Made by a program: the position numbers and the translations under genes. A model generated the notes under the pieces. The model did not search any database. It saw nothing but the letters and a program-made list of their open reading frames with translations, and was not told where the DNA came from. Below are positions 28,249 to 36,839 of a stretch of 64,000 bases of DNA, piece after piece. Within the stretch, counting starts at the first letter, position 1. Every line of letters begins with the position of its first letter. Source of the stretch: Sphingomonadales bacterium (GTDB lineage Bacteria; Pseudomonadota; Alphaproteobacteria; Sphingomonadales; Sphingomonadaceae); assembly GCA_016707885.1 (NCBI GenBank), contig JADJGU010000003.1:124001-188000 (forward strand). Reading direction: 5' to 3'.

Positions 28249-28962
28249 GCGAACAACGCGCTTTGCTATGCGACACGGCAGAAGCGGTGTTTGCCGAAGC
28301 CGCGACGCTGGGAATGGCTTCCGTTGAAGAGGCCGGGTTTGGCCAGCTTTTGTTAGCGGAAGCAGACGGCGGTTTCGGCGGCGATTGGGGCGATCTGTTC
28401 GCTGTGCTTCGCATTGCCGGTGCGAAAGTGTCCGCGTTGGCGGTAGGCGAGCATATTGTCGGACAATGGCTCGGTGGCGAAGTCACGAGGCCCTATGGAG
28501 CCTTCATTCGCGTAGCGCAGGCCGCAGGCGCTATGGACGCCGCGCTGGCGATGAGCATCGATTATGTGAATACCCGCCAGCAATTCGGCAAACCGCTCGG
28601 TAAATTCCAGGCTGTGCAGCAGGTTCTGGCGGTTTTTGCGGTTGAAGCAGCGGCTGTGAATGTTGCCGGCGCTGCAGCGGCAGCCGCGCTTGACCGGGTT
28701 GCGGGTGATGCAGAGGCTGCCCTGTTCGAAATTGCATGCGCCAAGCTGCGCACCAACAAAGCCATTGGGCAGGCGACGGCAATCGCCCATCAAGTGCATG
28801 GAGCCAGGTTTCACCCTCGAATATGATTTGCACAATTTGACGGGGCCGTTGCTCGATTGGCGCTCTGACCATGGCAACGACGCCTATTGGGCGAATGTGC
28901 TTGGAACCAAAGTAGCGAAAATGGGCGGTCCGGGTCTGTGGGCCGAAATCACAGCACGTTAA
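28245..28962 (+). pseudogene. Acyl-CoA dehydrogenase-like partner, frameshifted and lacking its middle domain
   Basis: The N-terminal helical part (MSEQRALLCDTAEAVFAEA...ADGGFGGDWGDLFAVL) runs directly at GEHIVGQWLGG into the C-terminal helical domain (RVAQAAGAMDAALAMSIDY, NTRQQFGKPLGKFQAVQQ). About 100 residues of the middle beta domain are absent compared with usual members. Near 28806 two bases are missing (expected QVHGAMGFTLEYDLHN), after which the frame continues to a normal end (GGPGLWAEITAR). With two bases added it codes for 239 residues. It overlaps the upstream dehydrogenase by four bases. Either a recent double lesion or a degenerate, non-catalytic partner subunit is possible. Confidence 0.78.
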
Positions 28963-28986
28963 CTACGGAAGATATCGTTAGTACTA

Positions 28987-29922
28987 CTATTGCATCCGGT
29001 GTGCAAAAAGTCCCGGCTGGCGCACGTCGAAAACTTTGGAAACTGTGCAAGTTAGCTTATCCTTTTTGCACGACAAATACATCGCCTGTTCGGCTCGTTT
29101 TTCGGTTTGGTCTGCCGTGAAGCTGTCGCCTTTTTCGGTACGATAGCCGTACAGATAGCCATTGCCGGTTCCCATACTCACCTCGCATTTGGCGTCGGCA
29201 CCATTGTGCTTTCGACATGCGGCTATAGCTGCATCAACGGCTTCCGGATAGGTTGCATGGCCGGTTGCAACAAATGATGTGCCGTCATAGCCCGGTCCCA
29301 TAAGCCACGCGACAGCGCCATATTTTTTGCGCAAAAGTGCGGCATTTTTGGGTTTGCGGATGTTAATCCACTGACCATCGCTTTCGTAGGTATCGGTCGA
29401 TTTGAAAATGCCGATAGGCAGACAACCAAGAACATAGCCTTTGCATTGTTCATCAAGCAGCTTCTTCACTTTGCTTTTGCTACCGTCGGCTGCCCAATGG
29501 ATATTCCCGGTGGCACCTAGTGCTACGCCTATATATCCGTTCACCTGCCAAATAACCTGACAGCCCGAGCCCATCACTTCGGTGCAGTGACGCAAGGCCA
29601 TATTGTCGGCAGCAGCGCGTTCTTGGTACCTCGCCGATGCCCAGACATCGTTCGCATCCTGATGCCAGGCGACCGCCGAATAGTCATTCCTTGCAGGAGC
29701 GGGAGGCGCTGCCTGTTGAGGTGCCGAATTGGGATCATCTTCACACATTGGAACAGAAGCGACGCCATTTCCGCCGGGGCTCATCCCGACCATGATCCGG
29801 CCAGGCCCCGGCCCGTTGCACGGATAGGCAAAGGCAGCGGCTGGTTCTGACGGTAACAGCGTGAACAGGCAGAAAAAGGTAAAGGCGGAAAGTACGAAGT
29901 TCAGACGGTTCAGCATGATCAT
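28987..29922 (-). CDS. Secreted protein with two DUF4189 repeats
   Basis: This 311-residue exported protein has a signal peptide (NFVLSAFTFFCLFTLLPS, cleavage near AAAFAYP) and a Pro/Ala-rich linker. Two DUF4189-like repeats follow, DYSAVAWHQDANDVWASARYQERAAAD and KYGAVAWLMGPGYDGTSFVATG, each ending in a cysteine-bearing segment (ALRHCTEVMGSGCQVIW and AIAACRKHNGADAKCEVS). DUF4189 is a small exported domain of unknown role. The first two ATGs (29922 and 29916) are both usable. It is convergent with the acyl-CoA dehydrogenase pair and divergent from prfB. Confidence 0.82.
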   Translation of the reverse strand: MIMLNRLNFVLSAFTFFCLFTLLPSEPAAAFAYPCNGPGPGRIMVGMSPGGNGVASVPMCEDDPNSAPQQAAPPAPARNDYSAVAWHQDANDVWASARYQERAAADNMALRHCTEVMGSGCQVIWQVNGYIGVALGATGNIHWAADGSKSKVKKLLDEQCKGYVLGCLPIGIFKSTDTYESDGQWINIRKPKNAALLRKKYGAVAWLMGPGYDGTSFVATGHATYPEAVDAAIAACRKHNGADAKCEVSMGTGNGYLYGYRTEKGDSFTADQTEKRAEQAMYLSCKKDKLTCTVSKVFDVRQPGLFAHRMQ

Positions 29923-30061
29923 CCGGAAATTTGAAAATTCGGTGATGAGAATACAACAGAACCGGCAACGGCACTGCCCCTTTTGCGCACTAGTTCATCT
30001 TTACAACACGCATTGCAGGCCCTAGGCGCGCAGGCCTGAATTCAGACATTGGAGTTTCCCC

Positions 30062-31189
30062 ATGCGCGCCGAAGCGCAAGCCTTGGTCGACCGGATCGAC
30101 GCCGCCCTAAACCTTGTCAAAATGTCGCTCGATTGGGACCGCGCTTTGCGCCGCCTCGACGAACTGAACGCGCGCGTTGAAGACCCGACTTTGTGGGACA
30201 ATCCCAAAAAGGCCGAAGAGGTGATGCGCGAACGGCGCCGTCTCGATGCGGCCATTGCAACTGTTCGGGAAATCGATGCCGACAAGGTTGGTACAGTCGA
30301 ATTGATCGAGCTTGCCGAAATGGAAAGCGATGAGGCCTTGGCCGACGAAGGTGTGGCCGCACTTGCGGCGCTCGCCGACCGTGCGGACAAGGACAAGGTT
30401 TCGGCGCTCTTGTCGGGCGAAGCCGATCCGCTCGATACCTTCATCGAAATCCACGCAGGGGCAGGGGGCACTGAAAGCCAGGACTGGGCCGAAATGCTGT
30501 TCCGCATGTACACCCGCTGGGCGGAAAAGCGTGGCTTCAAGGTCGATACGATCGAGTATCAGGCAGGCGATACCGCCGGAATCAAAGCTGCGACCATTCA
30601 GGTTAAAGGCGAGAATGCATACGGCTACGCCAAGACCGAAAGTGGCGTACACCGGCTCGTGCGCATATCGCCTTATGACAGCTCTGCGCGGCGGCACACC
30701 AGTTTCAGCTCGGTTTGGGTCTACCCGGTTATTGACGATAGCTTTGAGATCGACATCAACCCCGCCGACCTGAAAATCGACACCTATCGCGCGTCGGGCG
30801 CAGGTGGTCAGCACGTCAACACAACCGATTCCGCCGTACGTATCACGCATCAGCCATCGGGAATTGTCGTCGCCAGTCAGGTTGACCGGTCGCAACACAA
30901 GAACCGTGAAATTGCGATGGGCATGCTGAAAGCGCGGATGTACGAAGCTGAAATGCGCAAGCGCGAAGAAGCCGCTAGTGCCGAACATGCCGCCAAGACC
31001 GATATAGGCTGGGGACACCAGATCCGCTCCTATGTTTTGCAGCCCTATCAGATGGTCAAGGATCTGCGCACCGGCGTCACCAGCCCGACACCTTCCGATG
31101 TGCTCGATGGCGATCTTGATTCGTTTATCGCAGCGGCGCTGGCTCAGCGGGTAACGGGTGAAGCTGTCGCAATTGAGGATGTCGACTAG
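30062..31189 (+). CDS. prfB: Peptide chain release factor 2
   Basis: RF2 recognises UGA and UAA stop codons and triggers peptidyl-tRNA hydrolysis. The 375-residue protein has the GGQ motif at residues 248-250 (SGAGGQHVNTTDSAVR) and the class-specific VHRLVRISPYDSSARRHTSF. Here the codon-recognition tripeptide is SPY instead of the SPF known from E. coli; I recall this variant as usual in alphaproteobacteria. The frame is continuous from the ATG at 30062, so the programmed frameshift that autoregulates E. coli prfB is absent. GGAG lies eight bases upstream. Confidence 0.96.
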   Translation: MRAEAQALVDRIDAALNLVKMSLDWDRALRRLDELNARVEDPTLWDNPKKAEEVMRERRRLDAAIATVREIDADKVGTVELIELAEMESDEALADEGVAALAALADRADKDKVSALLSGEADPLDTFIEIHAGAGGTESQDWAEMLFRMYTRWAEKRGFKVDTIEYQAGDTAGIKAATIQVKGENAYGYAKTESGVHRLVRISPYDSSARRHTSFSSVWVYPVIDDSFEIDINPADLKIDTYRASGAGGQHVNTTDSAVRITHQPSGIVVASQVDRSQHKNREIAMGMLKARMYEAEMRKREEAASAEHAAKTDIGWGHQIRSYVLQPYQMVKDLRTGVTSPTPSDVLDGDLDSFIAAALAQRVTGEAVAIEDVD

Positions 31190-31240
31190 GCTGTAATTTG
31201 CCTAGCAGTGTACTAGCACAGTCCCAGCTATTGCATTGGT

Positions 31241-31263
31241 TATAGTGTATGAGCGACACTATA
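31241..31263. promoter_or_regulatory. Inverted repeat TATAGTGT-N7-ACACTATA
   Basis: A perfect eight-base inverted repeat with a seven-base gap lies between prfB and the first of the secreted-protein genes, about 45 bases before the start at 31309. It lacks a T tract, so an operator is more plausible than a terminator. The evidence is symmetry and position only. Confidence 0.35.
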
Positions 31264-31308
31264 CAGTGGATTGTCCGGCCAATCATGGCTGGTTCCCAAG
31301 GTATTACC

Positions 31309-31890
31309 ATGCATTTCAAAGCCGTCATTTTTGCCTGTTCCATTTTCTGCTGCACCAGCGCTGTTCAAGCCCAGTCCGCGCTGGATGCGCAGCTTGCCAA
31401 GGCGATGAAGCCATTTGAATCCAAAGGCCAGCAACATGTCGGCAAACCGGGCGGCAAACCTGCCACTGCCGCGCAAGCTAGCTGGAGCGTCGACAACGAC
31501 GGCAGCAAAACAGATCAGCCTTGCGGGATGACATTTGCGGCACCCGGCAAAGTGATGGGCTATATCGGGCCGTATAAGGACTGGAAGGACAGCTACTTCT
31601 TTGTCGGTGGGCCAGAAGTGCCTGCAACGGCAAAAGTCAAAAAGGTGAAGGTTACTCTGGCAACTGGCGGCGATAGCCCGCAGACCGTGAAAGCCATGCA
31701 CTTTCCGGTGAAAGATGGCGCCCCTGTCATTCTGTTTCAGTTGACCAATTTTGCGGCCGCGCTTGATGGCATGGACGATGTGGAAAGCGTTTCGGTCACG
31801 ATGAACGGGGCTTCGGTATTTGATGGAAATTGGACGGGCGGCTTTGCAGCGCGCGAAAAGGTGCGCGCCTGCCTTTTGAAAGCCAAGTGA
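31309..31890 (+). CDS. Secreted protein of unknown function
   Basis: This 193-residue exported protein has the signal peptide MHFKAVIFACSIFCCTSAVQAQ, which fixes the start at 31309 rather than at an in-frame ATG 60 bases upstream. The mature part has a lysine-rich region (KPFESKGQQHVGKPGGKP) followed by a beta-rich segment containing PCGMTFAAPGKVMGYIGPYKDW and a final cysteine (VRACLLKAK). I do not recognise a family. It is first in a run of six consecutive genes for exported proteins. Confidence 0.72.
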   Translation: MHFKAVIFACSIFCCTSAVQAQSALDAQLAKAMKPFESKGQQHVGKPGGKPATAAQASWSVDNDGSKTDQPCGMTFAAPGKVMGYIGPYKDWKDSYFFVGGPEVPATAKVKKVKVTLATGGDSPQTVKAMHFPVKDGAPVILFQLTNFAAALDGMDDVESVSVTMNGASVFDGNWTGGFAAREKVRACLLKAK

Positions 31891-31908
31891 TCTCTGAAAG
31901 CCGGTCGC

Positions 31909-33099
31909 ATGCGTAACGAGGCTCCTATAGGATTTGCGTCTGGGCGACTTTCCAGCTTCGCGTTTTTGGCCTGTATCGGATTTTGTCTGGCGCAGCCCGC
32001 GCGGGCGCAGCAGGATGTGCCGAGTGACAAGGAAGTCGTGGAGCTTTCCAAGCGCCGGGCGGTGGCAGAATGCAAAGACGCGATTTTCAAAAAGGATTGT
32101 CGAAAGGCCGAAGCGCAGACGATGCAGGCGGCCAATGAGATCGACAAGATTTTCCCGCTCGCGTTGAAAGAAGGCAAGGCGATTGTAGCCATTGCTACAC
32201 TTGATATAGGCTACAAATATCCCGATGCCCCATCGTGGGAGAATAACCGTGCCGACCATGTCACTGACACTGGAACATCTGTAGCGGTCGAACTCGGGAC
32301 GACGGTTGAATGGCGCAACATCGCGCAATCCGACAAAAAATTGATCGTTGGTGACGGGCGAGCGTTCACGAATGTTGGCGGGTCCGGATTTCTGCTCGAA
32401 CTGCCGGGCAAGGGCCCGGTCAAATATCAGGTATATGTGATTGATCCCGGTACCTACCGATTGAGCCGGATTACCCATCCGATGCCGCGTTCGACCTTAC
32501 CAGTTGCCGATGGAACAGCTTCTGTCGACAAATCCTATGTCGGAAGCATCGACCTAACCGAAACCATTTTCAACGAGACAAAGTTTGAGTCTCAATGGTT
32601 CAATGAGCAATGGTCGACACGCCCACCCTATCAGGAGTGCGCCGCGGTGCATGTGACTGCGGGCTGCGTCGAACTTCGCTGGGTCTATGGCGAGGAATAT
32701 ATTTCACGCGAGGCGGGCTATTATGACGTATCGGTCGCAGTGCCGACGCCCGGACTGAATGTCGACATTGGCATTAGCGGCGAATTCGCCTCCTTTTCGG
32801 TTCGGGCCGGTGAAGCGATCGTCATCGACGGATTTTTCCCGCAACCGCCAAACACAAGCTTTTCGACTGCCGATTGTGAAAAAGCGGATGCCAAGTCGAT
32901 GGTATGCGACATCGAAGCGGTCGATTTATTATATCTGCCGGCGTCCGCTGAGGTGCTGCATGGCCACGACTATTCGGCCATTGGAATGCCGCGTTTCAAC
33001 CAGATTCTCCGCAAAGCGCAACTCCGCCCGCTCGACATAAAGGCGCGCCCCGTTTCGAAAAGCGGGTTAGGAACCATTTACCAATTGGCTACAAATTAA
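31909..33099 (+). CDS. Secreted protein of unknown function
   Basis: This 396-residue exported protein starts MRNEAPIGFASGRLSSFAF with a signal peptide cleaved near QPARAQQD. The mature N-terminal part is helical and charged (ELSKRRAVAECKDAIFKKDCRKAEAQTM), with a cysteine pair. The rest is predicted beta-rich, with two cysteine pairs around ECAAVHVTAGCVELRW and ADCEKADAKSMVCDIE. No known domain or catalytic motif is apparent. It begins 18 bases after the preceding secreted-protein gene, so the two are probably one operon. Confidence 0.72.
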   Translation: MRNEAPIGFASGRLSSFAFLACIGFCLAQPARAQQDVPSDKEVVELSKRRAVAECKDAIFKKDCRKAEAQTMQAANEIDKIFPLALKEGKAIVAIATLDIGYKYPDAPSWENNRADHVTDTGTSVAVELGTTVEWRNIAQSDKKLIVGDGRAFTNVGGSGFLLELPGKGPVKYQVYVIDPGTYRLSRITHPMPRSTLPVADGTASVDKSYVGSIDLTETIFNETKFESQWFNEQWSTRPPYQECAAVHVTAGCVELRWVYGEEYISREAGYYDVSVAVPTPGLNVDIGISGEFASFSVRAGEAIVIDGFFPQPPNTSFSTADCEKADAKSMVCDIEAVDLLYLPASAEVLHGHDYSAIGMPRFNQILRKAQLRPLDIKARPVSKSGLGTIYQLATN

Positions 33100-33153
33100 G
33101 GCCAGTTGCCGTTGGCGCGGTTTCGCCAGAATTGAAATGTCAGGTGACTGAAA

Positions 33154-34296
33154 ATGCGTAAACTTCTCACTTTCTCCCTCCCTTTTCTGGCCTTGTCGAC
33201 TGCGGCGCAGGCTGCCCCTTATATTACCATCGGGTCAGAACCAGACGGGCCTCCAAAGCGCAGCATCTACGTCGCCGATTTCGATCTTATCACCCGCAGC
33301 CTCGATGGCGGCGGCGATCCTAGCAACATGGCCAATGCCGCCATGCAGTCGGCAAACCCCATCGACTATATTGAGGCGAAAACGATCTACAAGATCAACG
33401 TCTATCAGGTGATGGAAAAGGGTGGTGCCATTACAAAGGGCGGGCCAACCAATTTCATCCATTATGTGCTGGCCTTCAAATGCCGTGATAGACTGGTGAA
33501 AATCGAAGAAGCGACGGCTTATGACAGGGCGGGTCGCACCCAAAAGAGCAGCATTGCTGAATGGATGCCGGTGCCAGACAATTGGGTGGCCCAGGCATAT
33601 AAAATAGCCTGCAAGGCGCCAGACTGGGAAAAAGCAATGGCTAGCGCCCGCAAGATGGCCACCGATTTCCAGCAAGGCAAGAAATCCAAGAAGCCGCTAT
33701 CGGACCCGTTCGCGCCGTTGCAGATGCAGATCGTTGGAGACTATGCAGCCATCACCGACATGATTGATCAGATCTGGGCCAGATACTGGCCTGATGCCAA
33801 ACAACCCGAATATGAAAGCACCATGTCGCCGGAAGAATTCGCCAAGCATAAGGCGAAGAGCATCGCTGCACTGGAAGCGCAGGCCAAGGAGCTTGGTGCC
33901 ATGGCAAAGGATGTGGAAAATGACCTGAAAATGCAGGACAGCATGGATCGGGCCTCCGATGTCGCCGGTCGGCGCTTTGTACAAGAATTGCAGGGAATGG
34001 CGGGGCGGAGCGAAGAAGAAGTTGTGGCCGCTTTGGGTGTGCCCAATACGCTGAACGTCAACGGCAATGTCCGCCAGCTCGACTGGTATTGGAGCGAGCA
34101 GACCCAAGAGCAGGTTCCTATCACGGTCGATGTGATCGGCGGATGCAGCCACGGAGTGTGCGGCGCCAAGATCGGAGAGACGACCGAATATCAGTGGCAG
34201 ACAGTTCAGGTGAATTGCCGTCGCACACTCTATTTCCGCGAAGGCGGCACCCAGCCCGGCTATCGTTTGTTCGATTTCAGGGCGGGGTGTGATTGA
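33154..34296 (+). CDS. Secreted protein with a BamE-like C-terminal segment
   Basis: This 380-residue protein has a clear signal peptide (MRKLLTFSLPFLALSTAAQA). The middle carries a long charged helical stretch (EFAKHKAKSIAALEAQAKEL...). The segment GRSEEEVVAALGVPNTLN followed by QLDWYW has the spacing of a BamE/SmpA-like module (helix, G-x-P, then W/Y strand), also seen in the next gene. The C-terminus has three or four cysteines (GGCSHGVCGAKIG, VNCRRTLYF, RAGCD). Function unknown; periplasmic location is likely. Confidence 0.7.
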   Translation: MRKLLTFSLPFLALSTAAQAAPYITIGSEPDGPPKRSIYVADFDLITRSLDGGGDPSNMANAAMQSANPIDYIEAKTIYKINVYQVMEKGGAITKGGPTNFIHYVLAFKCRDRLVKIEEATAYDRAGRTQKSSIAEWMPVPDNWVAQAYKIACKAPDWEKAMASARKMATDFQQGKKSKKPLSDPFAPLQMQIVGDYAAITDMIDQIWARYWPDAKQPEYESTMSPEEFAKHKAKSIAALEAQAKELGAMAKDVENDLKMQDSMDRASDVAGRRFVQELQGMAGRSEEEVVAALGVPNTLNVNGNVRQLDWYWSEQTQEQVPITVDVIGGCSHGVCGAKIGETTEYQWQTVQVNCRRTLYFREGGTQPGYRLFDFRAGCD

Positions 34297-34446
34297 GCAG
34301 CGAGTCTGCTGCGGTTGAGGATGTGGACTGGGGCAAATCGACAGCAAAATTCATGTAAATGTTTTGGTACATGATTTGAAAAGTTGTGGTTGCTTCAACA
34401 GTTGCACTTAAACTATGCTCTTCTCTGAGATGTTTTGGGGGCAACT

Positions 34447-34878
34447 ATGAAATTTGCAATTTATCTGTTGAGCGCCGCTTTGGTCGCTACGCCAGTCCAT
34501 GCCAGAGACAAAAAAACCGATGATTCGCCGAACACTTTGACTCACGGTATGGTTCAAATGACGCTTGAAGTTGGAAAAACCACACAAGCTGAAATACTTG
34601 AGACCTTTGGCGGCCCTAATGTGACGTCGATTGACGGAACAGGGCAGGAAATGTGGGTTTATGATCGGCACGCTACGGTAACTTCAAATAGTTCCTCCGG
34701 ATTTTCTATCGGAATGATCGTTGGTGCTGGCGGTGGTGATGTCGCTGGTGGAGGCGGGCTTGGTTTTGGTAAGAAGAAGAGCAAGTCTTCGCAGTCGTCC
34801 AGATCAATGACGCTGATCATTAAGTTCGATAGAAATAAAGTTGTATCTGACTTTAGAAGCCGCAGTAGCTCATTCTAG
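34447..34878 (+). CDS. Small secreted Gly/Ser-rich protein, BamE-like
   Basis: This 143-residue protein has a signal peptide (MKFAIYLLSAALVATPVHA), a BamE-like module (KTTQAEILETFGGPNVTS followed by EMWVYDR) and a glycine- and serine-rich tail segment (GGGDVAGGGGLGFGKKKSKSS). The start at 34447 is chosen because the signal peptide begins there. Codons are visibly AT-richer than in the flanking genes. It is first of three short genes spaced about ten bases apart. No known function. Confidence 0.72.
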   Translation: MKFAIYLLSAALVATPVHARDKKTDDSPNTLTHGMVQMTLEVGKTTQAEILETFGGPNVTSIDGTGQEMWVYDRHATVTSNSSSGFSIGMIVGAGGGDVAGGGGLGFGKKKSKSSQSSRSMTLIIKFDRNKVVSDFRSRSSSF

Positions 34879-34887
34879 GAAGCTAAA

Positions 34888-35460
34888 ATGAAAATGGATA
34901 TGAAAACCTTGCTTGCATTAACTATTGCTTTCGCAGTTCCTGCAAACTCGGCGATTGCAAAAGAGCCAAAAATGTCTGCTTTACAGATTCAACAAATGCA
35001 GACCAAAGATGTTGAAGTGAACAAAGGTATCGCATTTTCCTCGGTTATGACGGTCCTGCAAGACTCGGGCTATCGTATAGGCTCTGCCGACAAGGACACA
35101 GGGCTAATTACTGGTGTAGCTTCAACCAATACGAAAACGACGTGGCTACCTTTTGTGGGGTTTGGAAAATCTAAGAAAACTCCTGTAGTTTCCGCTTTTA
35201 TCGAAGAGATTGGACCTGAGTTTACAAAAATTCGCTTGAACTTTGTGATGACAAAAGTTTCGGCAAACGGTTTTGGCGGCGGTGAAGATGAAACCCCCAT
35301 TCTTGACCCGCAAGTTTATCAAGACGCTTTTGAGAAAATTGATCAGGCAATATTCGTTAGACAATCGATGGTTCAACAGGGAGCCCCAAAAGCCGCACCT
35401 GAAAGTGCAGCCCAATCTTCGGTAACTCCATCGACTACAGAAAATATCGTACCAAACTAG
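34888..35460 (+). CDS. Secreted protein of unknown function
   Basis: This 190-residue exported protein has the signal peptide MKMDMKTLLALTIAFAVPANSAIA. The mature part has a conserved-looking module VNKGIAFSSVMTVLQDSGYR...DTGLITG, a pattern seen in several periplasmic or lipoprotein families in which an accessory protein varies around ADKDTGLIT. A Ser/Ala/Pro-rich low-complexity tail follows. It lies nine bases after the previous gene and seven bases before the next, so the three are one operon. Base composition is AT-rich compared with neighbours. Confidence 0.72.
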   Translation: MKMDMKTLLALTIAFAVPANSAIAKEPKMSALQIQQMQTKDVEVNKGIAFSSVMTVLQDSGYRIGSADKDTGLITGVASTNTKTTWLPFVGFGKSKKTPVVSAFIEEIGPEFTKIRLNFVMTKVSANGFGGGEDETPILDPQVYQDAFEKIDQAIFVRQSMVQQGAPKAAPESAAQSSVTPSTTENIVPN

Positions 35461-35467
35461 AAAAGCG

Positions 35468-35824
35468 ATGAATAAGCATTTCCGCATTGGCGTCGTTCTG
35501 ATGGCGTTTTCGCTAGCGGGTTGGTCACAGCTTGCTGCGGCTGAGTCAGTGACGGCCGAGCGAAAAACTATTGACGTTCCAGTCTACGAAGGTGGTGTTC
35601 GGAGATCATACATCGTCATTGGCCAAATCAAGGATAATCTGCGGAAACATTTTGCATTCCAACCCGCCCCCACCAAAGCTGAGATTTTCGCAGAAATTTG
35701 GGAGCGAGCAGAAAAAATGGGGGCGGACGCTGTCATTGACGCACGCTTTGGTCCGACCAAAGCAACGCTATTTGATCATGGTCGCACACCCATTTCTGGT
35801 ACAGCTATAAAATATACCGACTAA
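35468..35824 (+). CDS. Small secreted protein of unknown function
   Basis: This 118-residue protein has a signal peptide (RIGVVLMAFSLAGWSQLAAA). The mature part contains AEIFAEIWERAEKMGADAVIDARFG, which recalls the alanine-rich GADAVID pattern of YbjQ/DUF4156-like small exported proteins; the resemblance is weak. It ends the AT-rich three-gene group, and its stop overlaps the convergent SDR gene by four bases. Confidence 0.7.
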   Translation: MNKHFRIGVVLMAFSLAGWSQLAAAESVTAERKTIDVPVYEGGVRRSYIVIGQIKDNLRKHFAFQPAPTKAEIFAEIWERAEKMGADAVIDARFGPTKATLFDHGRTPISGTAIKYTD

Positions 35825-36630
35825 GCTGGTTGATCTCGCATAAGATCACCCCCCCCCGGCGACGCTGCACTGCCTGCCAGCAATCCGCCATCCAGGTGTA
35901 GTTCGCTGCCCGTCATATAGCTCGCATCATCGCTAGCCAGCAGCAGGGCGAGCGCAGCGACTTCCTCAACCGTGCCAAAGCGTTTCATCGGCGTGTCTGC
36001 GACCATCGCCGCCATCCGAGCCTCTCGATCAGGGCCATCTCCAATCAAGGCCTCCCACATCGGGGTCAATATGGCTGCCGGGTGGATCGAGTTGCAGCGG
36101 ATATTTAGGCCCTGCTGTGCGCAGTAAAGGGCCACCGATTTGCTATGGTTGCGGATCGCCGCCTTGGATGACGCATAAGCTGCAGCCGCCGGTATGCCGA
36201 CGAGGCCGGAACGCGATGAGATGTTGACGATCGCGCCAGCGCCTTTTGCGCGCATCGCACCGATCGCATAGCGGCAGCCAAGAAACGTCCCGTCCAGATT
36301 GACCGCATGCACGCGGTGCCAATCGGCAAGGCTGCAATGTTCAGGATCATGTGGTCCGGGAGAATCCTCAAACCCCGTGATGCCGGCGTTGTTGACGACA
36401 ATATCGATCTGGGGATGGGCGGCCGCCAAGCGGTTCCATTCCTTTTCGTCGGCGACGTCGAGGTGGAAGAAACTACAGCCAATATTATCGGCAACGCGTC
36501 GGCCATTTTCGGCATCGATATCGGCGATGACGACCTGAGCGCCTTCGCGGACGAAACAACGGGCAATCGCCTCGCCAATACCGCGGGCACCCCCTGTGAC
36601 GAGGGCGGATTTATTCTGCAATTTGGGCAT
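35821..36630 (-). CDS. Short-chain dehydrogenase/reductase
   Basis: This 269-residue NAD(P)-dependent oxidoreductase of the classical SDR family has the cofactor motif TGGARGIG near the N-terminus, NNAG, a catalytic Ser in NISSRSG, the YxxxK pair in YASSK and the C-terminal MTGSELHLDGGLLAG. An aspartate at the end of the second beta strand (VVIADIDAEN) favours NAD. The start at 36630 gives the normal MPKLQNKSALVTGG N-terminus. Near its 3' end nine consecutive G (C on the plus strand, 35849-35857) encode part of SPGGGD. The substrate is unknown. Confidence 0.9.
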   Translation of the reverse strand: MPKLQNKSALVTGGARGIGEAIARCFVREGAQVVIADIDAENGRRVADNIGCSFFHLDVADEKEWNRLAAAHPQIDIVVNNAGITGFEDSPGPHDPEHCSLADWHRVHAVNLDGTFLGCRYAIGAMRAKGAGAIVNISSRSGLVGIPAAAAYASSKAAIRNHSKSVALYCAQQGLNIRCNSIHPAAILTPMWEALIGDGPDREARMAAMVADTPMKRFGTVEEVAALALLLASDDASYMTGSELHLDGGLLAGSAASPGGGDLMRDQPA

Positions 36631-36732
36631 GGATGGTCCTTGGAATTCGAATTGAGTAATTGGCATGTGGTTCGTCATCCCTTCGACGCAGGGGCAAACT
36701 CCAATTTTGCAAATTCAGCAGTAGGAGAATGA

Positions 36733-36752
36733 ATTCCCGCCTTTGCGGGAAT
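36733..36752. repeat. Short palindromic (REP-like) repeat ATTCCCGC-CTTT-GCGGGAAT
   Basis: A perfect eight-base stem with a four-base loop is followed by GACGAAAA, in the divergent gap between the SDR gene and acs. The sequence is close to the ATTCCCGCGAAAGCGGGAAT-type elements dispersed in many sphingomonad genomes (from memory). It lies about 90 bases upstream of the acs start and may also affect transcription. Confidence 0.6.
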
Positions 36753-36839
36753 GACGAAAAAATGGGATTACTCTTGAATCACCGGACTTACTCCACCAAT
36801 GCTGAAATCCGAGATAGCCCGATTGTCTGGAGAGAGCAA

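Noticed and set aside
30062..30200. Programmed +1 frameshift in prfB as in E. coli
   Set aside because: No CTTTGA-type site or in-frame UGA near codon 25; the frame is continuous.
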